DNA of 42,532 bases from Acidimicrobiales bacterium (GCA_029247365.1 JAQWLJ010000065.1:1-42532); one strand, 5' to 3'. Positions 26,304 to 34,160 are shown, numbered from the stretch's first letter. Numbers and translations: made by a program. Notes: generated by a model not told the origin, from the sequence alone.

Positions 26304-27521
26304 ATGGAGACTCGCGATCTGCTCATCATCGGTGGCGGACCTGCCGGAGCTGCGACGGCCATCCGAGCCGCCCAAGGGGGCGCTTCCGTTCGTGTGTTCG
26401 AGAAGGCCGAGAAGGGGCGCGACAAGGTATGCGGCGACGGCCTCACGCCTCGCGCGGTGACAGCCCTCGCCGATCTCGACGTCGATCTCGCCGACGCGCA
26501 CCAGATCGCAGGTCTCCGCATGATCGCCGGCAAGACCCAACGTGAGCTGCCCTGGCCCGACAACGGTCGGTTTGCTCCCCACGGCGCGGTCTGGCCTCGA
26601 CGCCGCCTCGACGAACGCCTCATCAGTCTCGCAGGCGAGGCAGGCGCCGAACTCGAGTTCAACGCGGACGCTCTTCCGATCATCGAAGATGGCCGGGTCG
26701 TCGGCGTTGAGGCCAATGGCCGCAAATGGCGTTCCGACCTCGTCGTCATCGCCACGGGCGCACCGGGTGCCGTCGCCCGCATGCTCGGCGCCGAGCGCGA
26801 CCCCGACGAGCCTTTCGGACTCGCAATCCGTACCTACGCAGAGTCGCCGCGCCATGCCGACCCTCACCTCGAAGCCTGCCTGACGCTCAAAGACGAGCAC
26901 GGCACCGCCGTCCCGGGCTACGGCTGGATGTTCCCCGCCGGTGACGGGACGGTCAATATCGGTGTCGGCGCGCTCTCCACGATGAAGGGTTTCAAGAAGC
27001 TCAATCTCAACAAGCTTCAGGCCAGCTACCGCTCGCTGGTCGATGAGGCGTGGGGGTTGGGGCCTAACCTCGAGCGTCCGCGGGCCTGGCGGTTGCCGAT
27101 GAGTACCCAGAGGCGGCACGGGCCTGGGTGGGTTGCCATCGGGGACGCTGCTGGCCTTGTCAACCCAATGAACGGCGAGGGCATCGACTACGGGCTGGAG
27201 TCCGGGATGCTGGCCGCCGAGCTGTTCCTGGCCGACCCGGCGACGGCACCCACCGAGTACGACCGACTCGTCGGTCAACGCTTCGACTCCTTCCTCAGCA
27301 CTGGACGGCGGTTCAGTTTCCTGATCGGACATCCCTGGCTCTTGCGCAGCGGACTTCGACTCGCGGTTGGCACCCACGCAATCGCGGATATCACGTTGCA
27401 AGTCATGGGTAACCTGGTCGACGATCAGACCCCGGGTGCTGCAGGCCGCGTCTTGCGTATCGCCGACAAGACGCTCGCTGTGGCAGATCCACTTTTGCGC
27501 CGAACCCGCGCCGCAGCCTAG
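26304..27521 (+). CDS. Geranylgeranyl reductase-family FAD enzyme (menaquinone reductase-like)
   Basis: A 405-residue flavoprotein. IIGGGPAGAATAIRAA (8-23) binds the FAD; GRDKVCGDGLTPRAV (38-52) is the geranylgeranyl reductase family signature; GDAAGLVNPMNGEGIDYGLESG in the second half closes the flavin site. Actinobacterial members such as MenJ reduce one double bond of the menaquinone isoprenoid tail at the membrane; others act on archaeal-type lipids or chlorophyll. The nearby menB and thioesterase fit the menaquinone role but do not prove it. ATG 26304 starts METRDLLIIGGG; the frame is open further upstream inside the preceding gene, which is not meaningful. Confidence 0.88.
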   Translation: METRDLLIIGGGPAGAATAIRAAQGGASVRVFEKAEKGRDKVCGDGLTPRAVTALADLDVDLADAHQIAGLRMIAGKTQRELPWPDNGRFAPHGAVWPRRRLDERLISLAGEAGAELEFNADALPIIEDGRVVGVEANGRKWRSDLVVIATGAPGAVARMLGAERDPDEPFGLAIRTYAESPRHADPHLEACLTLKDEHGTAVPGYGWMFPAGDGTVNIGVGALSTMKGFKKLNLNKLQASYRSLVDEAWGLGPNLERPRAWRLPMSTQRRHGPGWVAIGDAAGLVNPMNGEGIDYGLESGMLAAELFLADPATAPTEYDRLVGQRFDSFLSTGRRFSFLIGHPWLLRSGLRLAVGTHAIADITLQVMGNLVDDQTPGAAGRVLRIADKTLAVADPLLRRTRAAA

Positions 27522-27575
27522 ACCGCCACGCATGGCCAACACGACTCGGCGATCGCCCGGTGGGCGGTCGATCTC

Positions 27576-27953
27576 ATGCCGTTCTGCGGCCACCTTGCCG
27601 TGCGCGACGTCAGCGGCTCGACTGCGGGGGTGACGGCCTATGCCGACTGGCGCCAGGAGTTCTGCACCGGGGGCACCGCCCTGCATGGCGGGTACTTCAT
27701 GGCGCTGGCAGACGGTATCGGTGCCGCAGCTGCCGCCTATCACCTACCCATGGGTGTGGGAACTTCGACTATCAAATCCAAAACCAATTTCTTGCGAAGC
27801 GCGTCGGAGGGCGAATTGACGATCGTCGCGACGCCGATCCATACCGGACGCCGCACCATCGTCGTGCAGACCGACATCTACCGAGCCGGCGGCAAGTTTG
27901 CGAGCCGCACCACCCAAACCCAGGCTGTGCTTTCACCCACCGCCGAGGCGTGA
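27576..27953 (+). CDS. PaaI-type hotdog thioesterase
   Basis: A hotdog-fold acyl-CoA thioesterase of 125 residues as called. LHGGYFMALADGIGAAAA (about 36-53) is the active-site helix with the HGG and the acidic D of the PaaI family. In the window it follows the menaquinone-reductase-like gene, so 1,4-dihydroxy-2-naphthoyl-CoA hydrolysis is an attractive inference. The start is doubtful: the in-frame stretch 27534-27575 (GQHDSAIARWAVDL) looks like real protein but has no start codon, while an ATG at 27532 is out of frame by one base. The 3' end overlaps the convergent deoxyribosyltransferase-like gene by 21 bp. Confidence 0.75.
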   Translation: MPFCGHLAVRDVSGSTAGVTAYADWRQEFCTGGTALHGGYFMALADGIGAAAAAYHLPMGVGTSTIKSKTNFLRSASEGELTIVATPIHTGRRTIVVQTDIYRAGGKFASRTTQTQAVLSPTAEA

Positions 27954-28349
27954 CGCCAGGTCAGCGTCGAGCTCGTCAAGCGACCGCACGATCGCCTCGG
28001 ATGACTCGCCGATCATCAGGTTCACGATCTCGTCGTCGAAACGCCTGCGCCAGTCAGTGAAAAGGCCGACCACCGGGATGCCCTTTGCGACCGCATAACC
28101 AACCTCCCAGGCAGTGCCGTCGTCGGTCGCAATCCCATTGAGGTTCGCGACAACGAGATCGGCACTATCGATCGCCCCGACATTGTTGCGGTAGATCTCT
28201 GCCATGTTGTCGACGGTCTTGTCCGGATTGTCCCGGTGGGGCAGAAACGTTGAGGCCCCGGCGGCAGCAATACGGGCCTCGAGCACCTCCATGAACCAAC
28301 GCTCACCCTCGTTGAAGAGCGGACCGGCGACATAGACATGAACAGGCAT
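27933..28349 (-). CDS. Nucleoside 2-deoxyribosyltransferase-like protein
   Basis: A 138-residue flavodoxin-like protein of the family that moves deoxyribose between bases or cleaves deoxynucleoside monophosphates. HVYVAGPLFNEGERWF (4-19) is the phosphate/sugar site, and DDGTAWEVGYAVAKG (77-91) has the nucleophile E82 and acid D78. Cytosolic. Salvage or clearance of modified nucleotides is the usual role; the exact substrate is unclear. It is divergent from the amidohydrolase gene; a GGCCGA-GA-TCGGCC palindrome (28360-28373) lies 11 bases upstream of its ATG. Confidence 0.88.
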   Translation of the reverse strand: MPVHVYVAGPLFNEGERWFMEVLEARIAAAGASTFLPHRDNPDKTVDNMAEIYRNNVGAIDSADLVVANLNGIATDDGTAWEVGYAVAKGIPVVGLFTDWRRRFDDEIVNLMIGESSEAIVRSLDELDADLASRLGGG

Positions 28350-28359
28350 GGCCCATCTT

Positions 28360-28373
28360 GGCCGAGATCGGCC
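28360..28373. repeat. Palindrome GGCCGA-GA-TCGGCC
   Basis: A perfect 6-bp inverted repeat with a 2-base centre in the short divergent region between the deoxyribosyltransferase-like and amidohydrolase genes. GC-rich, so chance is possible. Confidence 0.3.
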
Positions 28374-28399
28374 GCGGCCAGCATGTCCGACCAGCGATG

Positions 28400-28416
28400 C
28401 CTGACGGTGCGTCAGG
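28400..28416. promoter_or_regulatory. Palindrome CCTGACG-GTG-CGTCAGG, probable operator
   Basis: A perfect 7-bp inverted repeat with a 3-base centre. It ends four bases before the TACTCT hexamer (28420-28425) proposed as the -10 of the amidohydrolase gene, the ideal place for a repressor to block RNA polymerase. No regulator gene is adjacent. Confidence 0.5.
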
Positions 28417-28419
28417 AAC

Positions 28420-28425
28420 TACTCT
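28420..28425 (+). promoter_or_regulatory. Leaderless -10 (TACTCT) of the amidohydrolase gene
   Basis: TACTCT lies seven bases before the ATG at 28433, matching the spacing at the other leaderless candidates in this window, and favours that ATG over the one at 28427. Confidence 0.4.
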
Positions 28426-28432
28426 GATGGAC

Positions 28433-29659
28433 ATGAGCGACGTCACACCCGCCGAGGAAGACCTTCCCCTGATCATCTCTGTCGATGATCATGTGATGGA
28501 GCCCAAAGATCTCTGGCAGCAACAGCTTCCTGCGTCCCAACGCGACCGTGGGCCGCGGGTTGTGCAGGAGAAGGTCCGCCTGAAGTTTGAGGGGGGTCAT
28601 TACGGGTTCGATCGCAACCACCCCGATGGCCACATGTGCGATCTCTGGCTCTACGACGACCTGGTGATGCCCACCGGCTTCCTGCACGGCCCTGCTGGCG
28701 CCCCCCGCGAAGAGCAGCGCAACGTCGCTGCGACCTATGAGGACCTCCGTCCAGGCACATGGAACCAGACCGATCGTCTTGCCGACATGGATCTCAACCA
28801 CGTCTCGGCTGCGATCAACTACCCAAATATCTTCCCGCGTTTCTGCGGGCAGGGGTTCCTTGAGCGCGAAGACAAAGCGTTCGCGCTGGAGTGCCTCCGT
28901 ATCTATAACGATTGGATCATTGACGACTGGTGTGCTGGCGCCGGTGAGGGCCGACTTATCCCGCTGACACTCGTGCCGCTCTGGGATCCCGCACTTGCGG
29001 CCGCCGAGGTCCGTCGCTGTGCCGCGAAGGGTTCGTTTGCGATTGCGTTCTCGGAGAACCCGTCGAAACTAGGTTGCGCCACGATGTACTCCGGCGAGTG
29101 GGACGTGCTCTGGCAGGCGTGTGAGGAGACCGATAGCACGGTGTCGATGCACATTGGGTCGTCGTCGTCGATGCCCACCACTTCCAACGACGCGCCCCTT
29201 GCGACCTCCATGTCGCTCTACGCCCAAAATGCCGAAGGGTCGATGGTCGATTGGGTGTTCTCTGGAACGCTGCAGCGGTTCCCGGCGATTAAGATCGCCT
29301 ATGCCGAGAGTCAGGTCGGCTGGATGCCGTTCCAGATAGAGCGGATGGACTCGGTATTCCGGGAAGGCCGAGGCGGCGTCGGCGGATCCGGTCCTCTACC
29401 CAGCGAAATCGTGCGGGGCCGCGTGTTCGGGTGCATCTTTGACGATCTGGTCGGCCTGAAGCAGCGTGACGATGTAGGTCTCGATCAGATCCTGTTCGAA
29501 ACCGACTACCCACACTCCGACGGTACGTTTCCGCACAGCCGGAAGGTGGCGCACTCGATGTTCGCAGCGGTCGGCATGAACGAGGATGAGTGCTACAAGG
29601 TGATGCGGGGCAATGCCATCCGCGCGTACGGCTTGGATCGGTTCGGCATCACGTCGTGA
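28433..29659 (+). CDS. Amidohydrolase-2 family metal-dependent hydrolase/decarboxylase
   Basis: A TIM-barrel protein of 408 residues. ISVDDHVMEP near residue 15 supplies the DxH metal pair, MHIGSSSS in the middle the barrel histidine, and LFETDYPHSDGTFPHS towards the end the catalytic aspartate. This is the pattern of the amidohydrolase 2 (ACMSD-like) group that decarboxylates or hydrolyses cyclic and aromatic acids; the substrate cannot be told. The ATG at 28433 follows a TACTCT hexamer by seven bases; the ATG two codons upstream has AGGA eleven bases before it and remains possible. A palindromic probable operator overlaps this promoter. Confidence 0.87.
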   Translation: MSDVTPAEEDLPLIISVDDHVMEPKDLWQQQLPASQRDRGPRVVQEKVRLKFEGGHYGFDRNHPDGHMCDLWLYDDLVMPTGFLHGPAGAPREEQRNVAATYEDLRPGTWNQTDRLADMDLNHVSAAINYPNIFPRFCGQGFLEREDKAFALECLRIYNDWIIDDWCAGAGEGRLIPLTLVPLWDPALAAAEVRRCAAKGSFAIAFSENPSKLGCATMYSGEWDVLWQACEETDSTVSMHIGSSSSMPTTSNDAPLATSMSLYAQNAEGSMVDWVFSGTLQRFPAIKIAYAESQVGWMPFQIERMDSVFREGRGGVGGSGPLPSEIVRGRVFGCIFDDLVGLKQRDDVGLDQILFETDYPHSDGTFPHSRKVAHSMFAAVGMNEDECYKVMRGNAIRAYGLDRFGITS

Positions 29660-29688
29660 TGCGTGACGCTTAGGACTCGCTAGACATC

Positions 29689-29713
29689 GACGCTGGTGGC
29701 CGTCACCAGTGTC
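29689..29713. terminator. Hairpin at the end of the amidohydrolase and aldolase genes
   Basis: GAC-g-CTGGTG (29689-29698) and CACCAG-t-GTC (29704-29713) pair at nine of ten positions around a 5-base loop. It lies where two convergent genes meet and overlaps the last codons of the aldolase gene. No T-tract follows on either strand, so termination by this hairpin is uncertain. Confidence 0.35.
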
Positions 29714-30695
29714 GTAGGTCGACCGCTAGTTCGTCGATGACGTCGTCACCGTCAACGAGCCACATACGCTCATGCTTCGCGACTGTCGGGTCGAGGTGGG
29801 CTGGATAGAGCCGGGTTCGATCGCCTATCGACCACCGCGACGGGTCGTCGCAGCGCATTGTGGTGTGCTCGTCGCTGCAGAACTTGACGTCGCCCTCGGG
29901 CCACGTCGGGTTGCCATGGTCCATCCCGAAGGACTTCAGCCCGGCGTTCACCACGATCCACCCGTCAGGATTGATCGACAGAACAGTGCACTCGACGGCG
30001 AGAGCGAGACGGAAGGGTAGATCCAGGGTGTCGTACTGGGTATCTCCGAGGACGAATGTCCCGGCCTGAATCTCGTTGGCCCAGGTGTTCGTGTCGTAGG
30101 TCCCCGTGCCGCCAGCCGAGACGATGTCACCCCCGACGGCCTCGCTCGCTTGGAGCAGCAACTCCATCGCCCGTTCAACCTTGCGAGTGCGGCTTTCGCG
30201 GTCGTGGACCATCATCAAGTGACCCTCGTAGCCCATCACGCCGCGAACGTCGAGGCCCGCAGCACGAGCGCGATCAGCGAGGCGTCCCGCGTCACCAGGA
30301 GCACAGCCGCAGCGGGGCAGGCCGACGTTGACATCGATGAGGACGCGACGCAGGCCCGCCGACGCAGCTCGGTCGATGGTCTGGTCACTGTCGACTGCGA
30401 GCGTCACGCCAGCCTCGATGGCCGCGGCTCGCGCCAGCTGGTCGAGATCGACGACCTCGTTTGCGATCAGTAGATCATCACCGAGGTCGGCGGCTGCCAT
30501 CCCTTCGGCCTCGCGCACCGTTGCGCAAGTGAACGTTCGATGACCGGCGTCGGCGAGCCGTCGGGCAAGCGCGGTCGACTTGAAGGCCTTGACGTGAGGC
30601 CGAAGGCGAGGGCCCACCAGGGTCTTGCCAATCGCAGCGATGTTGTGCTCGAGGGCGGGCCGATCGACGACAAGCGAGGGTGAGGGCAGCTGCAC
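29703..30695 (-). CDS. Fold-III PLP enzyme, D-threonine aldolase/D-serine dehydratase family
   Basis: An alanine-racemase-fold PLP enzyme of 330 residues. RPHVKAFKS (32-40) carries the PLP lysine K36; SAGGTGTYDT in the middle is the phosphate loop; DEHTTM and YPAHLDPTV (297-305) form the metal site. The metal pair reads H300-x-D302, the D-threonine aldolase form (His-Asp, divalent metal), not the His-Cys zinc pair of D-serine dehydratases. So retro-aldol cleavage of a D-3-hydroxy amino acid is more likely than dehydration. The gene starts with GTG, 33 bp after ald, but a TACGTT hexamer six bases before the GTG suggests a leaderless transcript of its own. Confidence 0.85.
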   Translation of the reverse strand: MQLPSPSLVVDRPALEHNIAAIGKTLVGPRLRPHVKAFKSTALARRLADAGHRTFTCATVREAEGMAAADLGDDLLIANEVVDLDQLARAAAIEAGVTLAVDSDQTIDRAASAGLRRVLIDVNVGLPRCGCAPGDAGRLADRARAAGLDVRGVMGYEGHLMMVHDRESRTRKVERAMELLLQASEAVGGDIVSAGGTGTYDTNTWANEIQAGTFVLGDTQYDTLDLPFRLALAVECTVLSINPDGWIVVNAGLKSFGMDHGNPTWPEGDVKFCSDEHTTMRCDDPSRWSIGDRTRLYPAHLDPTVAKHERMWLVDGDDVIDELAVDLRHW

Positions 30696-30701
30696 CCCGT
30701 C

Positions 30702-30707
30702 AACGTA
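30702..30707 (-). promoter_or_regulatory. Leaderless -10 (TACGTT) of the aldolase gene
   Basis: TACGTT on the minus strand is followed by six bases and the GTG start; no Shine-Dalgarno site is present. Confidence 0.4.
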
Positions 30708-30728
30708 GACGGCGGTGTCGGACCGGCG

Positions 30729-31856
30729 TCAACCGTAGACCTTCGTGAGTGCTTCGGCCGGGTCGACGTCGTCGAGGCCCTGGGCCTCCGCGACATGACG
30801 CTCGGTAAGCAGTCCCCCGCAGATATTGAGGCCGCCCAGGAAGCACGGATCAGCCAAAAGCGCATCGCGTGCACCGTGCCGGGCGAGCGCCAGCGTGAAC
30901 GGCAGGGTGGCGTTGTTGAGGGCGTACGTCGACGTTCGAGGCACTGCGCCGGGCATGTTCGCGACGCAGTAGTGAACCACGTCGTCGACGACGTAGGTGG
31001 GTTCGTCGTGGGTGGTGGGTCGGCTCGTCTCGAAGCAACCACCCTGGTCGATCGCAACATCAACCAGGACACTGCCAGCCTTCATCTGCGTAACCATCTC
31101 GGCGGTCACAAGTTTCGGGGCGGTCGCTCCCTTGACCAGAACCGCTCCGATCACGAGATCTGCATTCAGCACGAGTTCCTCGAGGGCCTGCGTGGTGCTG
31201 TAGACGGTCTCGAGCTCGGCCCCGAAGCGACGCGACAGGCCACCCAGAGTATCGAGGTTACGGTCGAGCACGGCAACTTGGCTCCCGAGGCCGATCGCCA
31301 TCTCGATCGCGTTCTCACCAACAACGCCGCCGCCGATGACAACGGTCTTGGCCGACGGAACGCCCGGCACACCGCCAAGGAGGAGACCACCGCCACTGTT
31401 CGGTGCCTCGAGGCAATGCGCCCCGGCCTGGATCGACATCCGACCGGCGACCTGGGACATGGGTGCGAGGAGCGGTAGCCCGCCGTTCTGGTCGGTGACC
31501 GTCTCGTACGCGATGCACGTGGCGCCGCTCTCGAGCAGGTCGGCGGTCTGGGCAACGTCGGGAGCGAGGTGCAGGTAGGTGAAGAGGATCTGGCCTTGGT
31601 GCAGCAAGGCGCGTTCATGGGCTTGAGGCTCCTTCACCTTGACGACCATCTCGGCCTCCGCCCACACGGCGTCGGCCGCGTCGGCGATCTGGGCGCCAGC
31701 GGCGACGTAGTCCGCATCGGGTGCGCCAATGCCAACGCCCGCGCTGGTCTGCACCGTGACCTGGTGGCCTTGCGAGACGAGTTCGCGTACGCCGGTGGGT
31801 GTCAACCCAACCCGTCGCTCGGCGACCTTGACTTCTTTCGGAATGCCCACATGCAT
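30729..31856 (-). CDS. ald: Alanine dehydrogenase
   Basis: NAD-dependent interconversion of L-alanine with pyruvate and ammonia, in the cytosol. The 375 residues have the family's exact key positions: R15 and K75 for pyruvate and the catalytic H96 (TYLHLA). VIGGGVVGENAIEMA (about 172-186) is the NAD loop, and the protein ends in the usual way (GGLNICGGLLTERHVAEAQGL). The N-terminus MHVGIPKEVKVAERRVGLTP is canonical. TAGATT lies six bases before the ATG without a ribosome-binding site, so it is probably leaderless. The Lrp-type regulator is divergent across 110 bp, as in mycobacteria, where AldR controls ald in response to alanine. Confidence 0.96.
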   Translation of the reverse strand: MHVGIPKEVKVAERRVGLTPTGVRELVSQGHQVTVQTSAGVGIGAPDADYVAAGAQIADAADAVWAEAEMVVKVKEPQAHERALLHQGQILFTYLHLAPDVAQTADLLESGATCIAYETVTDQNGGLPLLAPMSQVAGRMSIQAGAHCLEAPNSGGGLLLGGVPGVPSAKTVVIGGGVVGENAIEMAIGLGSQVAVLDRNLDTLGGLSRRFGAELETVYSTTQALEELVLNADLVIGAVLVKGATAPKLVTAEMVTQMKAGSVLVDVAIDQGGCFETSRPTTHDEPTYVVDDVVHYCVANMPGAVPRTSTYALNNATLPFTLALARHGARDALLADPCFLGGLNICGGLLTERHVAEAQGLDDVDPAEALTKVYG

Positions 31857-31862
31857 ACAGTC

Positions 31863-31868
31863 AATCTA
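31863..31868 (-). promoter_or_regulatory. Leaderless -10 (TAGATT) of ald
   Basis: TAGATT on the minus strand ends six bases before the ald ATG. Confidence 0.45.
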
Positions 31869-31899
31869 TGAGATCAGGAGCGACCGTTCTTTGCCTTCG

Positions 31900-31938
31900 C
31901 ATGCGCATGTAGAGTCTTGGACGCACCCTTCGTGCGTC
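31900..31938. promoter_or_regulatory. Two palindromes in the ald-lrp intergenic region
   Basis: CATGCGCATG (31900-31909) is a perfect 10-bp palindrome. GACGCAC-CCTTC-GTGCGTC (31920-31938) is a perfect 7-bp inverted repeat. Between them TAGAGT (31910-31915) is a plausible -10 for the regulator gene. Lrp-family proteins bind several such sites in a row and often control both themselves and the neighbour, so these are candidate binding sites. The second repeat could instead form a hairpin at the 5' end of the lrp mRNA. Confidence 0.45.
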
Positions 31939-31966
31939 TAGAGCGCTATTGAAGAAGAGGTCACGC

Positions 31967-32446
31967 GTGCACAATCTTGATCAAACCGACCGGCTGATCC
32001 TTGACCTCCTCCAAGCAGACGGTCGCATGACCCATGCCGCCATGGCGGAGCGGGTCCACCTCTCCCCTTCTGCGTGCCTGCGGCGGGTGAAGCGACTCGA
32101 AGAGGCTGGGGTAATCGATGGCTACCGCGCTGCGCTTAACCTCGATCGGCTCGGTCTCGGCACGTCCGTTTTCGTCGAAATCTCACTCACCAGCCAGAAA
32201 GAAGATCATCTCGACGAGTTCGAAGATGCGGTCATGCAGGTCCCCGAGGTGCTGAGTTGTCACCTGATGGCCGGTGACGCCGACTATCTGATCCAACTCG
32301 TAGTCGCCGACGTCGCCGACTACGAACGAGTGCACCGCACGCACATGGCCCGCCTACCTCATGTCGCCAAATTGAAATCAAGCTTTGCGCTGCGGGGAGT
32401 CGTCGCCCGACAGGGCCTTCGGCTTGGGTCAGAGTCGGCGCGGTAA
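31967..32446 (+). CDS. Lrp/AsnC-family regulator, probable regulator of ald
   Basis: A 159-residue regulator: an N-terminal winged helix-turn-helix (about 1-60, with MTHAAMAERVHLSPSACLRRVKRLEEAGVI) and a C-terminal amino-acid-binding RAM domain (about 65-150, VFVEISL, VLSCHLMAGDADYLIQLVVAD). GTG 31967 has AGAGG six bases upstream and is preferred over the TTG six codons earlier. The divergent position next to ald matches mycobacterial aldR, so alanine is the likely effector. Its 3' end overlaps the convergent MFS gene by 18 bp. Confidence 0.9.
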   Translation: MHNLDQTDRLILDLLQADGRMTHAAMAERVHLSPSACLRRVKRLEEAGVIDGYRAALNLDRLGLGTSVFVEISLTSQKEDHLDEFEDAVMQVPEVLSCHLMAGDADYLIQLVVADVADYERVHRTHMARLPHVAKLKSSFALRGVVARQGLRLGSESAR

Positions 32447-33619
32447 ATATGTCGCGTAGACGGCCGTGACAAGCGCGAGCACCGCTACTGCACCGAAGTA
32501 GAGCCGAAAGTCACCGATCCAGAGCGCGAGCACGCCGAGGCCCGGTGCGGCGATGAGCGATGTCTCGCGCCACGACGAAAAAACTGTTGTCATCGCCGTG
32601 CGCTCACGAGGCTTGACGGAGCGCATGAACGGGATATTTCCGACGACGTCGAGCCACGACGCCCCCCACGCACCTAAGAGCCAGAAGACCAGCCCGATGG
32701 GCCGAGCATCCCCAAGCGCAGCGATCGTCACCATGGACGCAGCGATGACCCCGAAACCGGCGATAATCACCCATCGCGTCGACGTTCGGTCGACGACCTT
32801 CAACACCAAGGGGCTGAGCAGAAGCAGCGCGGCGACGATCGAAATGATCCCACCTGTCATTTTCTCGGACAGACCGGCTTCGAGGATGTAGAGCGGGCAG
32901 TAGACGAACAACGATGCCCAGAAGATCCCTCGAGTCAGCGTGATCAAGTAGGCGATACGCAACGAGCGCTGCCGGAAATAGCGGGGAATGTTTGCGAGCG
33001 GTGCCGGCGCGATCGACTTCGGCGTTGCGAGCGCGGGGTTTGGCCCAAGGCGCAGCACCCAGAAGTAGGCCAGCGCGCAAGCGGTCGCGGCAGCCGAAAC
33101 CGTGAACGACAGCCATGGAGCGACCTCGGTATACAGCGCAATGGAGAGCAGCGGACCGACCATCCATGCGACACCGTTGTAGACCATGCGACGGCTCTCG
33201 TTCCGGCCGAGTTCGAGCCTGCCGATGTAGTCCATTATGAACAGCGAGATGAGGACGGCGAAGACCGCCGACTCGGTGTTCACCAGCGCGATCGCAACGG
33301 CAACAAGCGGACCGTCGGCGATGACAACCACCGCGTTCGCAGCCACAGCACCGGCAAGCGCCACGGTGACCACCCACCGCCGTGGCATCCACGACTCGAA
33401 ACGGCCAACGTTCAGTGTCGCCACGAGGGCAGCGCACGAGCCTGCGAAATAAGCACCCGATACCGCCGCTTTGGATCCCAGCGCATCGACGACTGCGAGG
33501 GGCAGCACAGTGACGAGCATCGATCGCCCCAGCCCCTCAAGTCCGCCCAAGCGGGCGAGGTCTCGGCCGACATCGTCGCGAACCAGCTGGTGGATCGCGT
33601 GCGGCCGGTTCGGAAGCAT
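32429..33619 (-). CDS. Major facilitator superfamily transporter
   Basis: A membrane protein of 396 residues with about 12 hydrophobic segments in two halves. The polar loop between halves (about 195-220, PNPALATPKSIAPAPLANIPRYFRQRS) is typical. RRMVYNG and SVKPRERTAMTTVFSSWRE are loop motifs reminiscent of MFS drug or metabolite exporters. The substrate is unknown. It lies three bases downstream of ybaK and its start has no own ribosome-binding site, so the two are probably cotranscribed. Confidence 0.85.
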   Translation of the reverse strand: MLPNRPHAIHQLVRDDVGRDLARLGGLEGLGRSMLVTVLPLAVVDALGSKAAVSGAYFAGSCAALVATLNVGRFESWMPRRWVVTVALAGAVAANAVVVIADGPLVAVAIALVNTESAVFAVLISLFIMDYIGRLELGRNESRRMVYNGVAWMVGPLLSIALYTEVAPWLSFTVSAAATACALAYFWVLRLGPNPALATPKSIAPAPLANIPRYFRQRSLRIAYLITLTRGIFWASLFVYCPLYILEAGLSEKMTGGIISIVAALLLLSPLVLKVVDRTSTRWVIIAGFGVIAASMVTIAALGDARPIGLVFWLLGAWGASWLDVVGNIPFMRSVKPRERTAMTTVFSSWRETSLIAAPGLGVLALWIGDFRLYFGAVAVLALVTAVYATYLPRRL

Positions 33620-33622
33620 GGG

Positions 33623-34108
33623 TTAACCGGTCATCGATTTTGCAAGCCCGTCGACAACCGCCGCCATAGGCAGTGCCGTCAATGCGCTTGGTGGGCACAA
33701 GATTTTCAGATCCCGGCCACCCCCACCAACAATCACCTGCGCGCGTTCCATTACCCGCTGGTCGATCCACACCGGTAGGTCGTCAGGCAGACCGAACGGC
33801 GTGACGCCACCTATCTGCATCCCACCCGACCGTTCGATCGTCTCCTCCGCTCCAGCAAAGGAAGCCTTTCGGGTACCCAAGCGCCTGCGGACAACACCGT
33901 TCACATCAAGGCGGGTCGAGGCGAGGACCAGGCAGCAGGCCATCGGCCGGGCCTCTGACTTGCCGACGACGAGGATCGCATTCGCGCTGTCATCTGGCGC
34001 GTAGCCATATGCCCTGCAGAATGCCGCCGTGTCTGCGTGCCCGGGATCGCACTCGACTAACTCGTACTCGACACCCGTCCGGTCGATACTCTCGATTACC
34101 ACGTCCAT
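33623..34108 (-). CDS. YbaK/EbsC-type aminoacyl-tRNA deacylase
   Basis: A 161-residue single-domain protein of the YbaK/ProX-like group, which hydrolyses mischarged tRNAs such as Cys- or Ala-tRNA(Pro). Visible family stretches are DSANAILVVGKSEARPMACCLVLASTRLD (about 40-68), GGVTPFGLP (about 98-106) and the glycine-rich VIVGGGGRDLKI (about 124-135). The substrate specificity is not readable. It stands between an EamA permease and an MFS permease, all minus strand. Confidence 0.88.
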   Translation of the reverse strand: MDVVIESIDRTGVEYELVECDPGHADTAAFCRAYGYAPDDSANAILVVGKSEARPMACCLVLASTRLDVNGVVRRRLGTRKASFAGAEETIERSGGMQIGGVTPFGLPDDLPVWIDQRVMERAQVIVGGGGRDLKILCPPSALTALPMAAVVDGLAKSMTG

Positions 34109-34160
34109 CGCGGCAGTCTGGCACCGGACCCGCAGTGGACGAAATCGTTTGCCCGCGGGC

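Noticed and set aside
26295-27743. A 482-codon minus-strand open frame opposite the geranylgeranyl reductase gene
   Set aside because: Antisense to a gene with a full FAD signature set; the translation has no recognisable domain.
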